Assembly: GCA_017626325.1 (NCBI GenBank)
Contig: JAGAIZ010000003.1
Coordinates: forward strand, 1-64,000
DNA: 64,000 bases
Origin: Lachnospiraceae bacterium
GTDB taxonomy: Bacteria > Bacillota > Clostridia > Lachnospirales > Lachnospiraceae
Direction of reading: 5' to 3'
The notes beneath the pieces were generated by a model, which was not told the origin of the DNA, made no database searches, and was given only the letters and a program-made list of their open reading frames with translations. The position numbers and the translations under genes were made by a program. Below, one piece after another: positions 34,936 through 43,880 of this stretch (within the stretch, counting starts at the first letter, position 1; each line of letters starts with the position of its first letter).

Positions 34936-36516
34936 ATGTCCATTACATCATTTTATTATCTGGGTTTCGTGGCTGTAGCACTGGTCTTATATTATGCGAT
35001 CAGGCCCAAGTGGCAGAGCCGTTATCTGCTGTTGGTAAGCCTGCTGTTCTATTTTCTGGCGGGAGAGGGTTATACGGTTATTTATCTGTTGGTTTCCACG
35101 GTCAGCACTTATTATGCGGCGCTGGCGATTCATGGCATACGCACGGCTCCGGGCGCAGGGACTGTTCAAGGCGTGAGGGCAGTTTCCGGGGTATTTGCTG
35201 TGCCGGATACGCAGAAGGAGAGAAAGGCGAAAAGGATTTTGACGGCGGCGCTGGTCTTAAACTTCGGTATTCTGGCGGTTGTGAAGTATTATGGCTTCGT
35301 GCTGTGGAATGTGAACGCGGTGTGCGGATGGTTCGGAGGGGAGCCGGTAGGTACGGCGGTGCATATCGCAGCGTCTGTGGGTGTCAGCTATTACACCCTG
35401 CAGCTTATGGGCTATTTGCTGGACTGTTATTGGAAGGTAGGGCTGGTACAGACGGATTTGTTGGACTTTGCCTTGTTCGCCTGTTATTTCCCGCAGATGA
35501 CGTCAGGCCCTATCAGTCGTTACAAGCAGGTGCAGGCGGATCTGTATGCGGAGCATTCCTTTGAATACGCGCAGGTGACTCACGGACTGAAGCGGATGGC
35601 GTGGGGACTTTTTAAGAAAATGGTCATCGCGGACAGGCTGGGACTGATTGTGAATTCGGTATACGGCAATTATGGGGAATATCATCTGATACTCGTGTGG
35701 GGCGGTATTTTCTGCTTCGCGCTGCAGTTATATACGGATTTCTCGGGGTGTATGGATATTATTCTGGGGACTTCCGAATGTTTCGGCATTGCACTGCCGG
35801 AGAATTTCCGCAATCCCTTTTTCTCCACCACGATACAGGAATTCTGGCAGCGCTGGCATATTACGCTGGGAACATGGCTGAAGGATTACATTATGGATCC
35901 GGTGCTGAAATCCGGTACCTGGATTAAGCTGGGGGAGAAATCCCGGAAGAAGCTTGGAAGGAAATGGGGCAAAAGGGTTCCGACTTATCTCGGGATGCTG
36001 ATTCTGTGGCTGGCAATGGGGCTGTGGCACGGAAGCGGATGGAAGTTTATTATCGGCGAGGGCTTATGGTTCTGGCTTGTGATTATTACGGGGAATATGT
36101 GCAGTAAGCCGCTGCAGAAGCTGACCGGGAAATTACATATTCATGAGAAGAGCGTCTGGTGGATTACGTTTCAGAGACTGCGCACCTTTTTTATTTTCAG
36201 CATTGGTCTGATCTGCTTTCGGGCGGCGGATATGGGAGAGGTGTTTGCGGTGTTAAGGGCGGGCGTTACCCATTACAGTCAGCGGGGATTCAGCCAGGTG
36301 AAGGGCGATCTTGGCATGGTAAATCTTATGATGCTGTGCGTGGCTTTTGTGATTTTCGCGGCGGCAGAGCTGATGCAGAACCGGGGGAAGGATATTTTTA
36401 CATGGATTACAGAGCGTCCGGCTGTGGTAAGCTGGTGTGTGTATATGGTTATCTGCGGTATGATACTCTTGTCCTTAAGCATATCGGGGCAGAGCTTTAT
36501 TTATGCGGGGTTCTGA
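34936..36516 (+). CDS. MBOAT-family membrane O-acyltransferase (AlgI/DltB/PatA type)
   Basis: The 526-residue protein has about eleven helices. FWQRWHITLGTWLKDYI is near residue 308 and LWHGSGWKFI contains the invariant catalytic His365. FACYFPQMTSGPISRY is typical of the AlgI/DltB subfamily. These proteins pass acyl groups from a cytoplasmic carrier across the membrane. Partners are secreted SGNH proteins, as the next gene is. In DltB the donor is a D-alanyl carrier protein. Here an acyl carrier protein gene lies three genes downstream, so an ACP-linked acyl donor is plausible. An insertion of about 30 residues (around 74-105) between early helices is Gly/Val-rich. Confidence 0.9.
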   Translation: MSITSFYYLGFVAVALVLYYAIRPKWQSRYLLLVSLLFYFLAGEGYTVIYLLVSTVSTYYAALAIHGIRTAPGAGTVQGVRAVSGVFAVPDTQKERKAKRILTAALVLNFGILAVVKYYGFVLWNVNAVCGWFGGEPVGTAVHIAASVGVSYYTLQLMGYLLDCYWKVGLVQTDLLDFALFACYFPQMTSGPISRYKQVQADLYAEHSFEYAQVTHGLKRMAWGLFKKMVIADRLGLIVNSVYGNYGEYHLILVWGGIFCFALQLYTDFSGCMDIILGTSECFGIALPENFRNPFFSTTIQEFWQRWHITLGTWLKDYIMDPVLKSGTWIKLGEKSRKKLGRKWGKRVPTYLGMLILWLAMGLWHGSGWKFIIGEGLWFWLVIITGNMCSKPLQKLTGKLHIHEKSVWWITFQRLRTFFIFSIGLICFRAADMGEVFAVLRAGVTHYSQRGFSQVKGDLGMVNLMMLCVAFVIFAAAELMQNRGKDIFTWITERPAVVSWCVYMVICGMILLSLSISGQSFIYAGF

Positions 36517-36557
36517 TGTGGTACTGGTATGGAGTAGTACTGACATGGAGGAAGTGT

Positions 36558-37547
36558 ATGAAAAGAAAACTGGCATTTAAATTAATTCTGCTGGGCGTTC
36601 TGTGCGCGGTTTTTGCCTGCGGCGTGTCTGTGGCGATCGACCCTTATAATGTATTTCATTGGAAGGATGCCAGGGATAACGGCGTGGAGCCGAACAAGAA
36701 TTATGTGAAGACGAGATATGTGCTTCATAACCCGGACAGATATGATACTTTTATTTTCGGAAATTCCCGGGTGGGATCGATCGACGCGGCCAAAATCAGC
36801 GATACCTGTTATAATATGTACTATTCGGAGGGGCTTCCGGCGGAACACTATGAGAATCTGAAAGCCTTCGTACAGGCGGGCGTGGATGTAAAGACGGTTT
36901 ATCTGGGGATTGACGACGTGACCTGTTTCGTGGATCCGGCGATTCATGACGATCAGTTAATCAGACGCCCTTACAGAGCGGGGGAGAGGAAGCTTGCATT
37001 CTTCATGGATTATCTGGATCCTTCCGTGGCGCTGCAGTCCTTAGAGACCATATGTGCTTATACGGGGGAGGAGCCGGGATTTGGCGACAGGCTCTATTCT
37101 ACCGGAAATTATTACCTGGACACTTCCCTTACCGCCGAGAGTCTGGAACTGGAAGAGTGGCCCAACTATTTTGAATGGTATGGAGAAGGGGCGCTTGAGG
37201 ATATCAGGGAATTGAAAGATTTCTGCGACGCGCAGGGGATTGGATTAGTGGTGTTTGTCAATCCGGAGTATGAGAGACGGTTTTCGGAGGCGGTGGAGCA
37301 TGGTTATCTGGATTTCTTAAGAGAACTGGCTGAGGTGACGGATTACTATTGCTTCTGCGGCTACAATGATGTGACCACGGACATGGATAATTACCATGAT
37401 ATCAGCCATTACAGGCAGCAGGTAGGCGATGCCATGATACAGGTCATGAAGGGGGAGAACACGGACAAACTGCGGGATTTGCAGGCGCAGGGCTTCGGAA
37501 CCTATGTGACGGCGGAGAATGCGGAGGAAGTTGTCGGCAACTTCTGA
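36558..37547 (+). CDS. Secreted SGNH/AlgX-DltD-like protein, partner of MBOAT
   Basis: The 329-residue protein has an uncleaved-type N-terminal helix (FKLILLGVLCAVFACGVSVA) and an extracellular domain. The block I motif IFGNSRVGS gives Ser70 and the C-terminal HDISHY gives Asp281 and His284. This is the Ser-Asp-x-x-His arrangement of the SGNH esterase/acyltransferase fold. Proteins like this (AlgJ, AlgX, PatB, DltD) complete O-acyl transfer to polymer outside the cell with an MBOAT partner. GGAGGAAG upstream fixes the start at 36558. The acyl group is unknown. Confidence 0.78.
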   Translation: MKRKLAFKLILLGVLCAVFACGVSVAIDPYNVFHWKDARDNGVEPNKNYVKTRYVLHNPDRYDTFIFGNSRVGSIDAAKISDTCYNMYYSEGLPAEHYENLKAFVQAGVDVKTVYLGIDDVTCFVDPAIHDDQLIRRPYRAGERKLAFFMDYLDPSVALQSLETICAYTGEEPGFGDRLYSTGNYYLDTSLTAESLELEEWPNYFEWYGEGALEDIRELKDFCDAQGIGLVVFVNPEYERRFSEAVEHGYLDFLRELAEVTDYYCFCGYNDVTTDMDNYHDISHYRQQVGDAMIQVMKGENTDKLRDLQAQGFGTYVTAENAEEVVGNF

Positions 37548-37600
37548 TGGTTTCCGCAGAGAGTATCGTGCAGAGAGGACTTACAAAAGGAGAAGAGAAG

Positions 37601-39409
37601 ATGCGTGAATTAGAATATCCGTACGACAGTGAATATTTATATCAGAGCAAGAAGAAAATCAGGAAGCAGTTATTGGCCGAACTGGATGAGCAGAGCTGTC
37701 TGCATAAGAAAATAGCGATTCTGGGAGGCTCCACCACCCGGGATATTAAACTGATGCTGGAGCTTTTCCTGCTACAGTACGGCATCAGGCCCGAGTTCTA
37801 TGAGTCGGAGTTTAACCAGTATTATCAGGACGCCATGTTTCCGAATCCGGAATTGGAGGCTTTTGCGCCGGACGTCATTTTTATTCATACTACGTTTCGG
37901 AATATCGTGGATTTCCCGGCGCTGGGAGATTCGGCAGAGGCTGTGGACGCTATGCTGCGCAAGGAGTATCAGAAATATGAGAACATGTGGAAGCGTCTTG
38001 CGGATATTTACCACTGTGTCATCATTCAGAACAACTTTGAATATCCCTATTACCGGATGATGGGCAATAAAGAAGCCAGCGACGTGCACGGTAAGGTCAA
38101 TTACGTGACCAGACTGAATCTGATGTTTGGCGAATATGCGCAGAAGACAGCTAATTTCTACATTCATGATATCAATTATCTGTCGGCTCAGTACGGACTG
38201 GAGAAATGGTCCGACCCCTTCTACTGGCACAGCTATAAATATGCGGTGTGCGTACCTGCTATTCCTGATTTCGCGTTCAGCGTGGCGAAGATTATCAAGT
38301 CTGTATATGGCAGGAATAAAAAGGCTTTCGTGCTGGATCTGGACAATACGCTCTGGGGCGGCGTCGTGGGCGACGACGGCGTGGATAATCTGGTGCTGGG
38401 GCACGAAACCTCCGCAGGCCAGGTCTACTGTGCTTTCCAGGAATATCTGAAAGAATATAAGTCGTTTGGAGTGCTGTTAAATATAGACTCCAAGAATGAT
38501 TATGAGAATGCGGTGGCGGGCTTACAGCATCCGGCCGGTGTGCTGCGTCCCGAGGATTTCATCAACATCAAGGCGAATTGGGAGCCGAAGGACAGAAACC
38601 TCGTACAGATCGCAAAAGAACTGAATTTGATGCCGGACAGTCTCGTATTTGTGGACGATAATCCGGCGGAGCGGGAGATTGTCAGAGGACAGGTGCCGGG
38701 CGCAGCGGTGCCCGAGATGCCGCAGGATCCGGCGTATTATGCCCGGACGATCGACCGCTCTGGGTTCTTCGAGGTGACGAGCCTGTCCGAGGACGACAGG
38801 AAACGGACCGCCATGTATCAGGAGAACGCGAAACGGGCCAAAGAAGAGGCGGCTTATGAGAATTATGAGGATTATCTGAAGGCGTTGCAGATGAAAGCGG
38901 AGATCAGGCCCTTTGCGCCGGTCTATATGGCGCGTATCGCCCAGCTTACGAATAAGAGCAATCAGTTCAATCTGACCACCAGACGCTACAGCCAGGCAGA
39001 GATAGAGACGCTGGCGGCGGACAGAGACTACATTACGCTCTATGGCAGGCTGGAGGACAAGTTTGGCGACAACGGCGTCATTTCGGTGGTGATCGGACAT
39101 AAAGAGGCGGAAATTCTGCACATCGATTTGTGGATTATGAGCTGCCGCGTCTTGAAAAGAGATATGGAATATGCGATGATGGATACGTTGGCGCAGACGG
39201 CGATTGACGCAGGTGTGAAGGAAATCCGGGGCTATTATTACCCCACAGCCAAGAATGGTATGGTAAAAGAGTTTTATTCTCTGCAGGGATTTGATAAAAT
39301 AAAGGAAGACGGGCAGGGCAACACGGAGTGGAGCCTGCAGCTTGCGGACGGGTACGAAGCCAAAAACCGCGTGATTGCGGTAAACGGCGCGGTACGCCGG
39401 GAGTCGTAA
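37601..39409 (+). CDS. FkbH-type HAD-IIIC protein (glyceryl-ACP-forming family)
   Basis: The 602-residue protein has an SGNH-like N-terminal region (IAILGGSTTRDI, about 42-53). A HAD phosphatase domain follows with DLDNTLWGG (Asp246, Asp248, Thr250), LLNIDSKND and VFVDDNPAERE, then a GNAT-like C-terminal region. FkbH proteins take a glyceryl group from 1,3-bisphosphoglycerate and load it on an acyl carrier protein. The ACP gene is immediately downstream, in the classical FkbH-ACP order. The enzyme may therefore supply glyceryl-ACP for the MBOAT two genes upstream. Loading chemistry is known for the family. Use on a glycan is inference. Confidence 0.9.
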   Translation: MRELEYPYDSEYLYQSKKKIRKQLLAELDEQSCLHKKIAILGGSTTRDIKLMLELFLLQYGIRPEFYESEFNQYYQDAMFPNPELEAFAPDVIFIHTTFRNIVDFPALGDSAEAVDAMLRKEYQKYENMWKRLADIYHCVIIQNNFEYPYYRMMGNKEASDVHGKVNYVTRLNLMFGEYAQKTANFYIHDINYLSAQYGLEKWSDPFYWHSYKYAVCVPAIPDFAFSVAKIIKSVYGRNKKAFVLDLDNTLWGGVVGDDGVDNLVLGHETSAGQVYCAFQEYLKEYKSFGVLLNIDSKNDYENAVAGLQHPAGVLRPEDFINIKANWEPKDRNLVQIAKELNLMPDSLVFVDDNPAEREIVRGQVPGAAVPEMPQDPAYYARTIDRSGFFEVTSLSEDDRKRTAMYQENAKRAKEEAAYENYEDYLKALQMKAEIRPFAPVYMARIAQLTNKSNQFNLTTRRYSQAEIETLAADRDYITLYGRLEDKFGDNGVISVVIGHKEAEILHIDLWIMSCRVLKRDMEYAMMDTLAQTAIDAGVKEIRGYYYPTAKNGMVKEFYSLQGFDKIKEDGQGNTEWSLQLADGYEAKNRVIAVNGAVRRES

Positions 39410-39442
39410 TGAACGGAAGAGTCAGGAAAAGGAGAGATTTAC

Positions 39443-39691
39443 ATGACAAGAGAAGAAGTATACGAGCAGTTAAACGAGGTATTCCGGAATGTGTTTGACG
39501 ATGACACGATCGAGGTACATGATGAGACGACGGCCAACGATATCGAGGATTGGGACAGCTTCGAGCATATTAATCTGGTGATTGCCGTGGAGAAGAAATT
39601 CAACGTGAAGTTCACGGTAGGCGAAGCCAACGAGATGAAGAATGTGGGCGAGATGGTGGATATTATCTTAGAGAGAATGCCGCAGGCATAA
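39443..39691 (+). CDS. Acyl carrier protein
   Basis: The 82-residue protein has the carrier-domain motif DWDSFEHINLV with phosphopantetheine-accepting Ser39. It lies 33 bases after the FkbH gene with AAAGGAGAG for translation. It is a stand-alone carrier distinct from housekeeping AcpP-type sequences, whose motif is usually LGADSLD. Its position with FkbH, MaoC and MBOAT argues for a dedicated acyl carrier for glycan decoration. Confidence 0.93.
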   Translation: MTREEVYEQLNEVFRNVFDDDTIEVHDETTANDIEDWDSFEHINLVIAVEKKFNVKFTVGEANEMKNVGEMVDIILERMPQA

Positions 39692-39701
39692 GGAAAAGGA
39701 T

Positions 39702-40166
39702 GTGAATGATATCAGCACAGACAGAGTAAATGCGTATACTTATGACGAGATTGCAGTAGGGCAGGAAGAAGCCTTTCAGGTAACTGTGACAGAACAAATG
39801 ATGGCGCAGTTTCTGCAGATAACAGGAGACGTGAATCCGCTTCATCTGGATGCGGCATATGCGGCAACGAGGCAGTATGCGGACAAGGTAGTCTACGGTA
39901 TGCTGTCTTCTTCCTTTTTTTCCACGCTGGCGGGCGTATATCTGCCGGGAAAGTACAGCCTGATTCACAGCGTGGAAAGTAAGTTCTTACGCCCTGTGTA
40001 TGTGGGCGATGAACTGACGGTATCCGGTACGGTGAAGGAGAAGGAAGACGCTTACCGTATGCTGATTCTGAATCTGCTGATCAGAAACCAGAAGGGTGAG
40101 AAGGTCGTGAAGGGCAGTATGCAGATTAAGGTGCTGGATACGGCGCATGAGCAGGAAGCCAAATAA
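39702..40166 (+). CDS. MaoC-like hotdog-fold hydratase/dehydratase
   Basis: The 154-residue protein starts at GTG (39702) after AGGA seven bases upstream. It contains GDVNPLHLDAAYA, with catalytic Asp43 and His48 of the (R)-specific enoyl hydratase family, and YGMLSSSFFSTLAGVYLPG. MaoC proteins add water to, or remove it from, acyl-CoA or acyl-ACP. Next to FkbH and an ACP, it may process an acyl-ACP. With the FabG-like SDR at 46451 it would allow reduction and dehydration steps. Confidence 0.88.
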   Translation: MNDISTDRVNAYTYDEIAVGQEEAFQVTVTEQMMAQFLQITGDVNPLHLDAAYAATRQYADKVVYGMLSSSFFSTLAGVYLPGKYSLIHSVESKFLRPVYVGDELTVSGTVKEKEDAYRMLILNLLIRNQKGEKVVKGSMQIKVLDTAHEQEAK

Positions 40167-40167
40167 A

Positions 40168-40186
40168 GAATGGCATTCGTCCATTC
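40168..40186 (+). repeat. Short hairpin after the MaoC stop
   Basis: GAATGG (40168-40173) pairs with CCATTC (40181-40186) around a 7-nt loop, two bases after TAA, and is followed by CTTGTG. It resembles 27970-27987 in stem, place and tail. Confidence 0.4.
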
Positions 40187-40190
40187 CTTG

Positions 40191-40199
40191 TGCTATACT
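40191..40199 (+). promoter_or_regulatory. Extended -10 element upstream of the LtaS-like gene
   Basis: TGCTATACT matches an extended -10 (TGN-TATACT). The -35 region is not convincing and the hairpin at 40168-40186 overlaps it, so the hairpin may influence start or read-through here. Confidence 0.4.
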
Positions 40200-40255
40200 G
40201 TTTGGGATGACTGACGATCGGAACTGCAGATTCAGACTGGAAGGATGAGAGAGAT

Positions 40256-41908
40256 ATGAGTGATCAGGTGAATACTGCGAAGAAAGAAGAGAGAAGCGCA
40301 AGATGGATTTATGCGGCGGCGATTACGTTTATGCTGCTGTTTTATGCGCCCCTTGAGTTGTTTTTTAATAATATGGATGAATTCTGGTATGACATTACGC
40401 TGCTGCTGCCGGTCATGTTTATGGTGTTTCTCGTGTCATGCCTGGCGGGAAATTTCATACTGCTGTTTTTCGAGAGACACAATGAGAGAATTTATCATTT
40501 TCTTATGGCAGCATGTGCGCTGGTTTATGTCGGGGCTTATATACAGGGCAATTTTCTTGTGAAAAATCTGCCGGCGCTGGACGGAAGTCCGATTGACTGG
40601 AGCGCATATCCATATGAGAGGCTCAAGTCAGCGGTTCTGTGGATTGCGCTGACAGCCGCAGTCTGCGTGCTGATTAAGCTGTTCGGTATCAGGAAGTTCA
40701 TCAATGGCGGTAAAATCCTGCTTGCGGGTATGACCTGTATGCTTCTTATAACATTAGTTACCGTAGGGGTCACGAATCATGGTTTTGCCCGCAAATATAA
40801 CAGTGTCGCATCGGTTAAGAATCTGTATGAATTTTCGGAGAATCAAAACTTCATTATTTTGCTGCTGGATGCGGCGGACGGAGAGACGTTCAACGAGAGA
40901 CTGGAGGCAAACCCTGAATACCAGGATGTATTTGACGATTTTACTTTTTACAGGGACGCGATGGGCGTATATTCCTTTACCAAGCATTCGATCCCCTTTA
41001 TTCTGTCGGGCGACTGGTACGAGAATGACGAGCCGTTTGAGGCGTATCTGACTAAGGTATACGGCGGTTCGGATTTCCTTGCTTCTCTGGAAGAACAGAA
41101 TTATAAGCTGGGCATCTATGAAGAGGAATTAATGCCGGACAGTGAGATATATGACCGGTTTGACAATGTATTGCCCTATCAATATGGGACGAGCAACTAT
41201 TTTGCCTTTATCAGGTGGAATATTCAGATGGCAGGCTTCCGCTACGCGCCCTATGAATTGAAGCGGATCTGCTTTGTGAATCCGGATGCGTTTAAGAATC
41301 TGAAGAACGCGCCGGAGGAGGCGGCCTGCTATACGGCGGATGACAGGGAATTCTATCGGATGGTACAGGAGAGCGCGATATCCTATACCGAAAGCAATGT
41401 ATTTAAATTTATGCATATCCACGGGGCGCACCTGCCCTGGGAGTTAAACGCGGATGTGGAGATCAGCGGGGACGCCACATACGAGACGGAGATGGATGCC
41501 TGTGTTACGATCACAAAGGCATACCTTGAGAAACTCAAGGAGGCAGGCATCTATGATGACTCTGTTATTATTGTGATGGCGGATCACGGCTATAAAGTAG
41601 ACGATAAAGAGGGAAAATGGCGGCAGAATCCAATCCTGCTGGTGAAGGGAGCCGGTGAAAAGCATGATCTGGAAATCTCAGACGCGCCGGTATCCTTTGT
41701 AGATCTGCAGGAAGCGTACAGCAGGCTTATGGAGGGCGTGACAGGAACGGATATCTTTGACTATAAGGAGGGAGATTCCAGAGAGCGCAGGTTCCTTCTC
41801 TATGAGTATAATGTGGAATCTCCGATGTATGAATATATACAGAGCGGCAAGGTGGGAGACAGGGATACGCTGCTGCCTACCGGACAGGTATATGAACTGA
41901 AGAAATAG
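40256..41908 (+). CDS. LtaS-like/sulfatase-superfamily membrane protein
   Basis: The 550-residue protein has about five N-terminal helices (residues 17-178) followed by an extracellular alkaline-phosphatase/sulfatase-type domain. The domain has FIILLLDAADGETF (metal-binding Asp), VYSFTKHSIPFILSG (candidate Thr nucleophile), MHIHGAHLPWE and VIIVMADHGYK (Asp-His metal ligands). The layout equals that of lipoteichoic acid synthase and phosphoethanolamine or phosphoglycerol transferases. It would act outside the membrane, moving a phospho-alcohol group or hydrolysing one. Position before the CDP-glycerol transferase fusion supports handling glycerol-phosphate-type groups. Substrate inference is weak. 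Confidence 0.8.
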   Translation: MSDQVNTAKKEERSARWIYAAAITFMLLFYAPLELFFNNMDEFWYDITLLLPVMFMVFLVSCLAGNFILLFFERHNERIYHFLMAACALVYVGAYIQGNFLVKNLPALDGSPIDWSAYPYERLKSAVLWIALTAAVCVLIKLFGIRKFINGGKILLAGMTCMLLITLVTVGVTNHGFARKYNSVASVKNLYEFSENQNFIILLLDAADGETFNERLEANPEYQDVFDDFTFYRDAMGVYSFTKHSIPFILSGDWYENDEPFEAYLTKVYGGSDFLASLEEQNYKLGIYEEELMPDSEIYDRFDNVLPYQYGTSNYFAFIRWNIQMAGFRYAPYELKRICFVNPDAFKNLKNAPEEAACYTADDREFYRMVQESAISYTESNVFKFMHIHGAHLPWELNADVEISGDATYETEMDACVTITKAYLEKLKEAGIYDDSVIIVMADHGYKVDDKEGKWRQNPILLVKGAGEKHDLEISDAPVSFVDLQEAYSRLMEGVTGTDIFDYKEGDSRERRFLLYEYNVESPMYEYIQSGKVGDRDTLLPTGQVYELKK

Positions 41909-41975
41909 ATAAGCGGCGGACATAAATCGATGGCACGGGAATACGCAGACGGAAAGAAAGGTATGGTTTATCAGG

Positions 41976-43880
41976 ATGGAAGTCATATATAAGATACTTG
42001 GCTGGATTATGACGGAATGTTATTATCTGTGCGGAAATTACGGGGCGGCTATCATTCTTTTTACATTTATCAGTAAGATATTTCTGATTCCGGTCTCCGT
42101 GTGGGTGCATAAGAATTCCATCAAGATGATTAAAATGCAGCCGGATATTAACTTTATCAAGGTCAATTCCTTTGGGGATAAGGACGCTATCGCGGAAGAA
42201 CAGTCCAAGCTGTATAAGAGGGAAAAATACAGTCCCTTTGCATCTATGATTCCGCTGGCGATTCAGATTATTATTCTGATGGGGCTGGTGCATGTGATCA
42301 AGAGCGGGATGCATGACGCTTCCATCGATATGCGTTTCATAGGTATTGATCTGAGCCTGGTGCCGAGCGAATCAGGAGGATGGCTGATCCTGTCGCCTGT
42401 TCTGGCGGCGCTTTCTTCCATTGTATTATGTATCGCGCAGAACGATCATAATGTACTGCAGTCGGAGCAGTCCAAATGGAATCAGTACGGCACGATGCTG
42501 CTGTCGGCAGGGCTGTCGCTGTATCTTGGCTGGTTTGTTCCGGTGGGAGTGGCGCTTTATTGGATTGCGAGCAATCTGATGGCGGTTCTGCAGTTGAGTA
42601 TTATGAACCGGGCTATTAAACCGTCTAAGTATATCGATTATGAACGGCTGGAAGAGAGCAAGAAGGCGTTAAAGGAACTGGAAAATATAGGCAAGGGTCC
42701 GGGTAAGAAATTAACGGCGGCTGAGAAGAAAAAAGAACGGACAGACTACAAAAGGTTTTTTAAGGTTGTAAATAAGCATATTGTTTTCTATTCGGAAGAA
42801 AGATGGTTCTACAAATATTTTAAAGGACTGATTGAATATTTGCTGGAACATACGAATCTGACGATTCATTATATCACGAGCGACGCGCAGGATCCGGTCT
42901 TTGAGATCGCGCAGCGCAATGAGCATTTCAAGGCATATTTTATTGCGGAGAAGAAATTGATCACGCTTATGATGAAAATGGATTCGGATATGGTATTAAT
43001 GACAATGCCGGATCTGGAGAATTTTCATATCAAGCGCAGCTATGTGCGCAAGGATATTGAGTATGTGTATATACCGCACGGCATGGACAGTCATAATCTT
43101 ATGATGCGCAAGGGCGCGATCGATCATTACGATACCATATTCTGTGTGGGACAGCATCAGATTGATGAAATCAGGCAGACGGAACGCGTGTATGGACTGC
43201 CCGAGAAGCGTGTTGTGAAATCAGGCTACAGCTTATTGGATGAAATGCTGGCGGATTACAGCAGGATGGACCAGTCGAAGAAGGAGCAGGAAACGGTATT
43301 GATTGCCCCGTCCTGGCAGAAGGATAATATTGTGGACAGTTGTCTGGATCAGATATTGGATCATCTGAAAGGACTGGACGTAAAGATTGTAGTCAGACCC
43401 CATCCGCAGCATATACGCCATAAGAAGGAATATATGGAAAGTCTGAAACTGAAATATAAGGATAATGACAATATTTATATTCAGACAGATTTCTCGTCGA
43501 ACAGCACAGTTTTCTCGGCGGATCTGATGATTACAGACTGGTCGGGAATCGCATATGAATACGCATACACGACGAAAAGACCGGTGCTGTTTATTAATAC
43601 GCCGATGAAAATCATGAATCCCGAATATCAGAAGATAGAGACGGTTCCCTTAAATATTCTGCTCAGGGACGAGATCGGTAAGTCGTTGGAGCTTGGCGAG
43701 TTGGATCATATTGCTGAGGAGATCACGGACCTGCTTGACAGGAGAGAATATTACCGGGTTAAGATAGAGGAATTTGTACAAAAATATGTGTATAATCTTG
43801 GCTGCAGCGCCGAGGTTGGCGGGAAATATATTATTGATGCAATTCAGAAAAAAGTAAACGAGAGGAAGCAGAGTAAATGA
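41976..43880 (+). CDS. YidC/Oxa1-like insertase domain fused to CDP-glycerol glycerophosphotransferase-like domain
   Basis: The 634-residue protein has two parts. Residues 1-~205 have four or five helices and read like the YidC/Oxa1 core, including FISKIFLIP, KMQPDINFIK, LYKREKYSPFASMIPLAIQI and a final LYWIASNLMAVLQ helix. The groove arginine of YidC appears as Lys in SKIFLIP. After a charged linker (~215-250), residues ~255-634 match the Glyphos_transf family (TagB/TagF). The motifs are IPHGMDSHN, VVRPHPQHIRHK and DLMITDWSGIAYEYAY. The frame is open throughout, with no sign of assembly error. TagF-like domains move phosphoglycerol or phosphoribitol from CDP-alditol to glycan. The insertase-like half may be a membrane anchor or a lipid/polymer passage. 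Confidence 0.87.
   Translation: MEVIYKILGWIMTECYYLCGNYGAAIILFTFISKIFLIPVSVWVHKNSIKMIKMQPDINFIKVNSFGDKDAIAEEQSKLYKREKYSPFASMIPLAIQIIILMGLVHVIKSGMHDASIDMRFIGIDLSLVPSESGGWLILSPVLAALSSIVLCIAQNDHNVLQSEQSKWNQYGTMLLSAGLSLYLGWFVPVGVALYWIASNLMAVLQLSIMNRAIKPSKYIDYERLEESKKALKELENIGKGPGKKLTAAEKKKERTDYKRFFKVVNKHIVFYSEERWFYKYFKGLIEYLLEHTNLTIHYITSDAQDPVFEIAQRNEHFKAYFIAEKKLITLMMKMDSDMVLMTMPDLENFHIKRSYVRKDIEYVYIPHGMDSHNLMMRKGAIDHYDTIFCVGQHQIDEIRQTERVYGLPEKRVVKSGYSLLDEMLADYSRMDQSKKEQETVLIAPSWQKDNIVDSCLDQILDHLKGLDVKIVVRPHPQHIRHKKEYMESLKLKYKDNDNIYIQTDFSSNSTVFSADLMITDWSGIAYEYAYTTKRPVLFINTPMKIMNPEYQKIETVPLNILLRDEIGKSLELGELDHIAEEITDLLDRREYYRVKIEEFVQKYVYNLGCSAEVGGKYIIDAIQKKVNERKQSK

Noticed and set aside
34914..35564. 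216-codon + frame inside the MBOAT gene
   Set aside because: The MBOAT frame has the conserved motifs. The alternative frame is Gly/Arg/Cys-rich with no motif.
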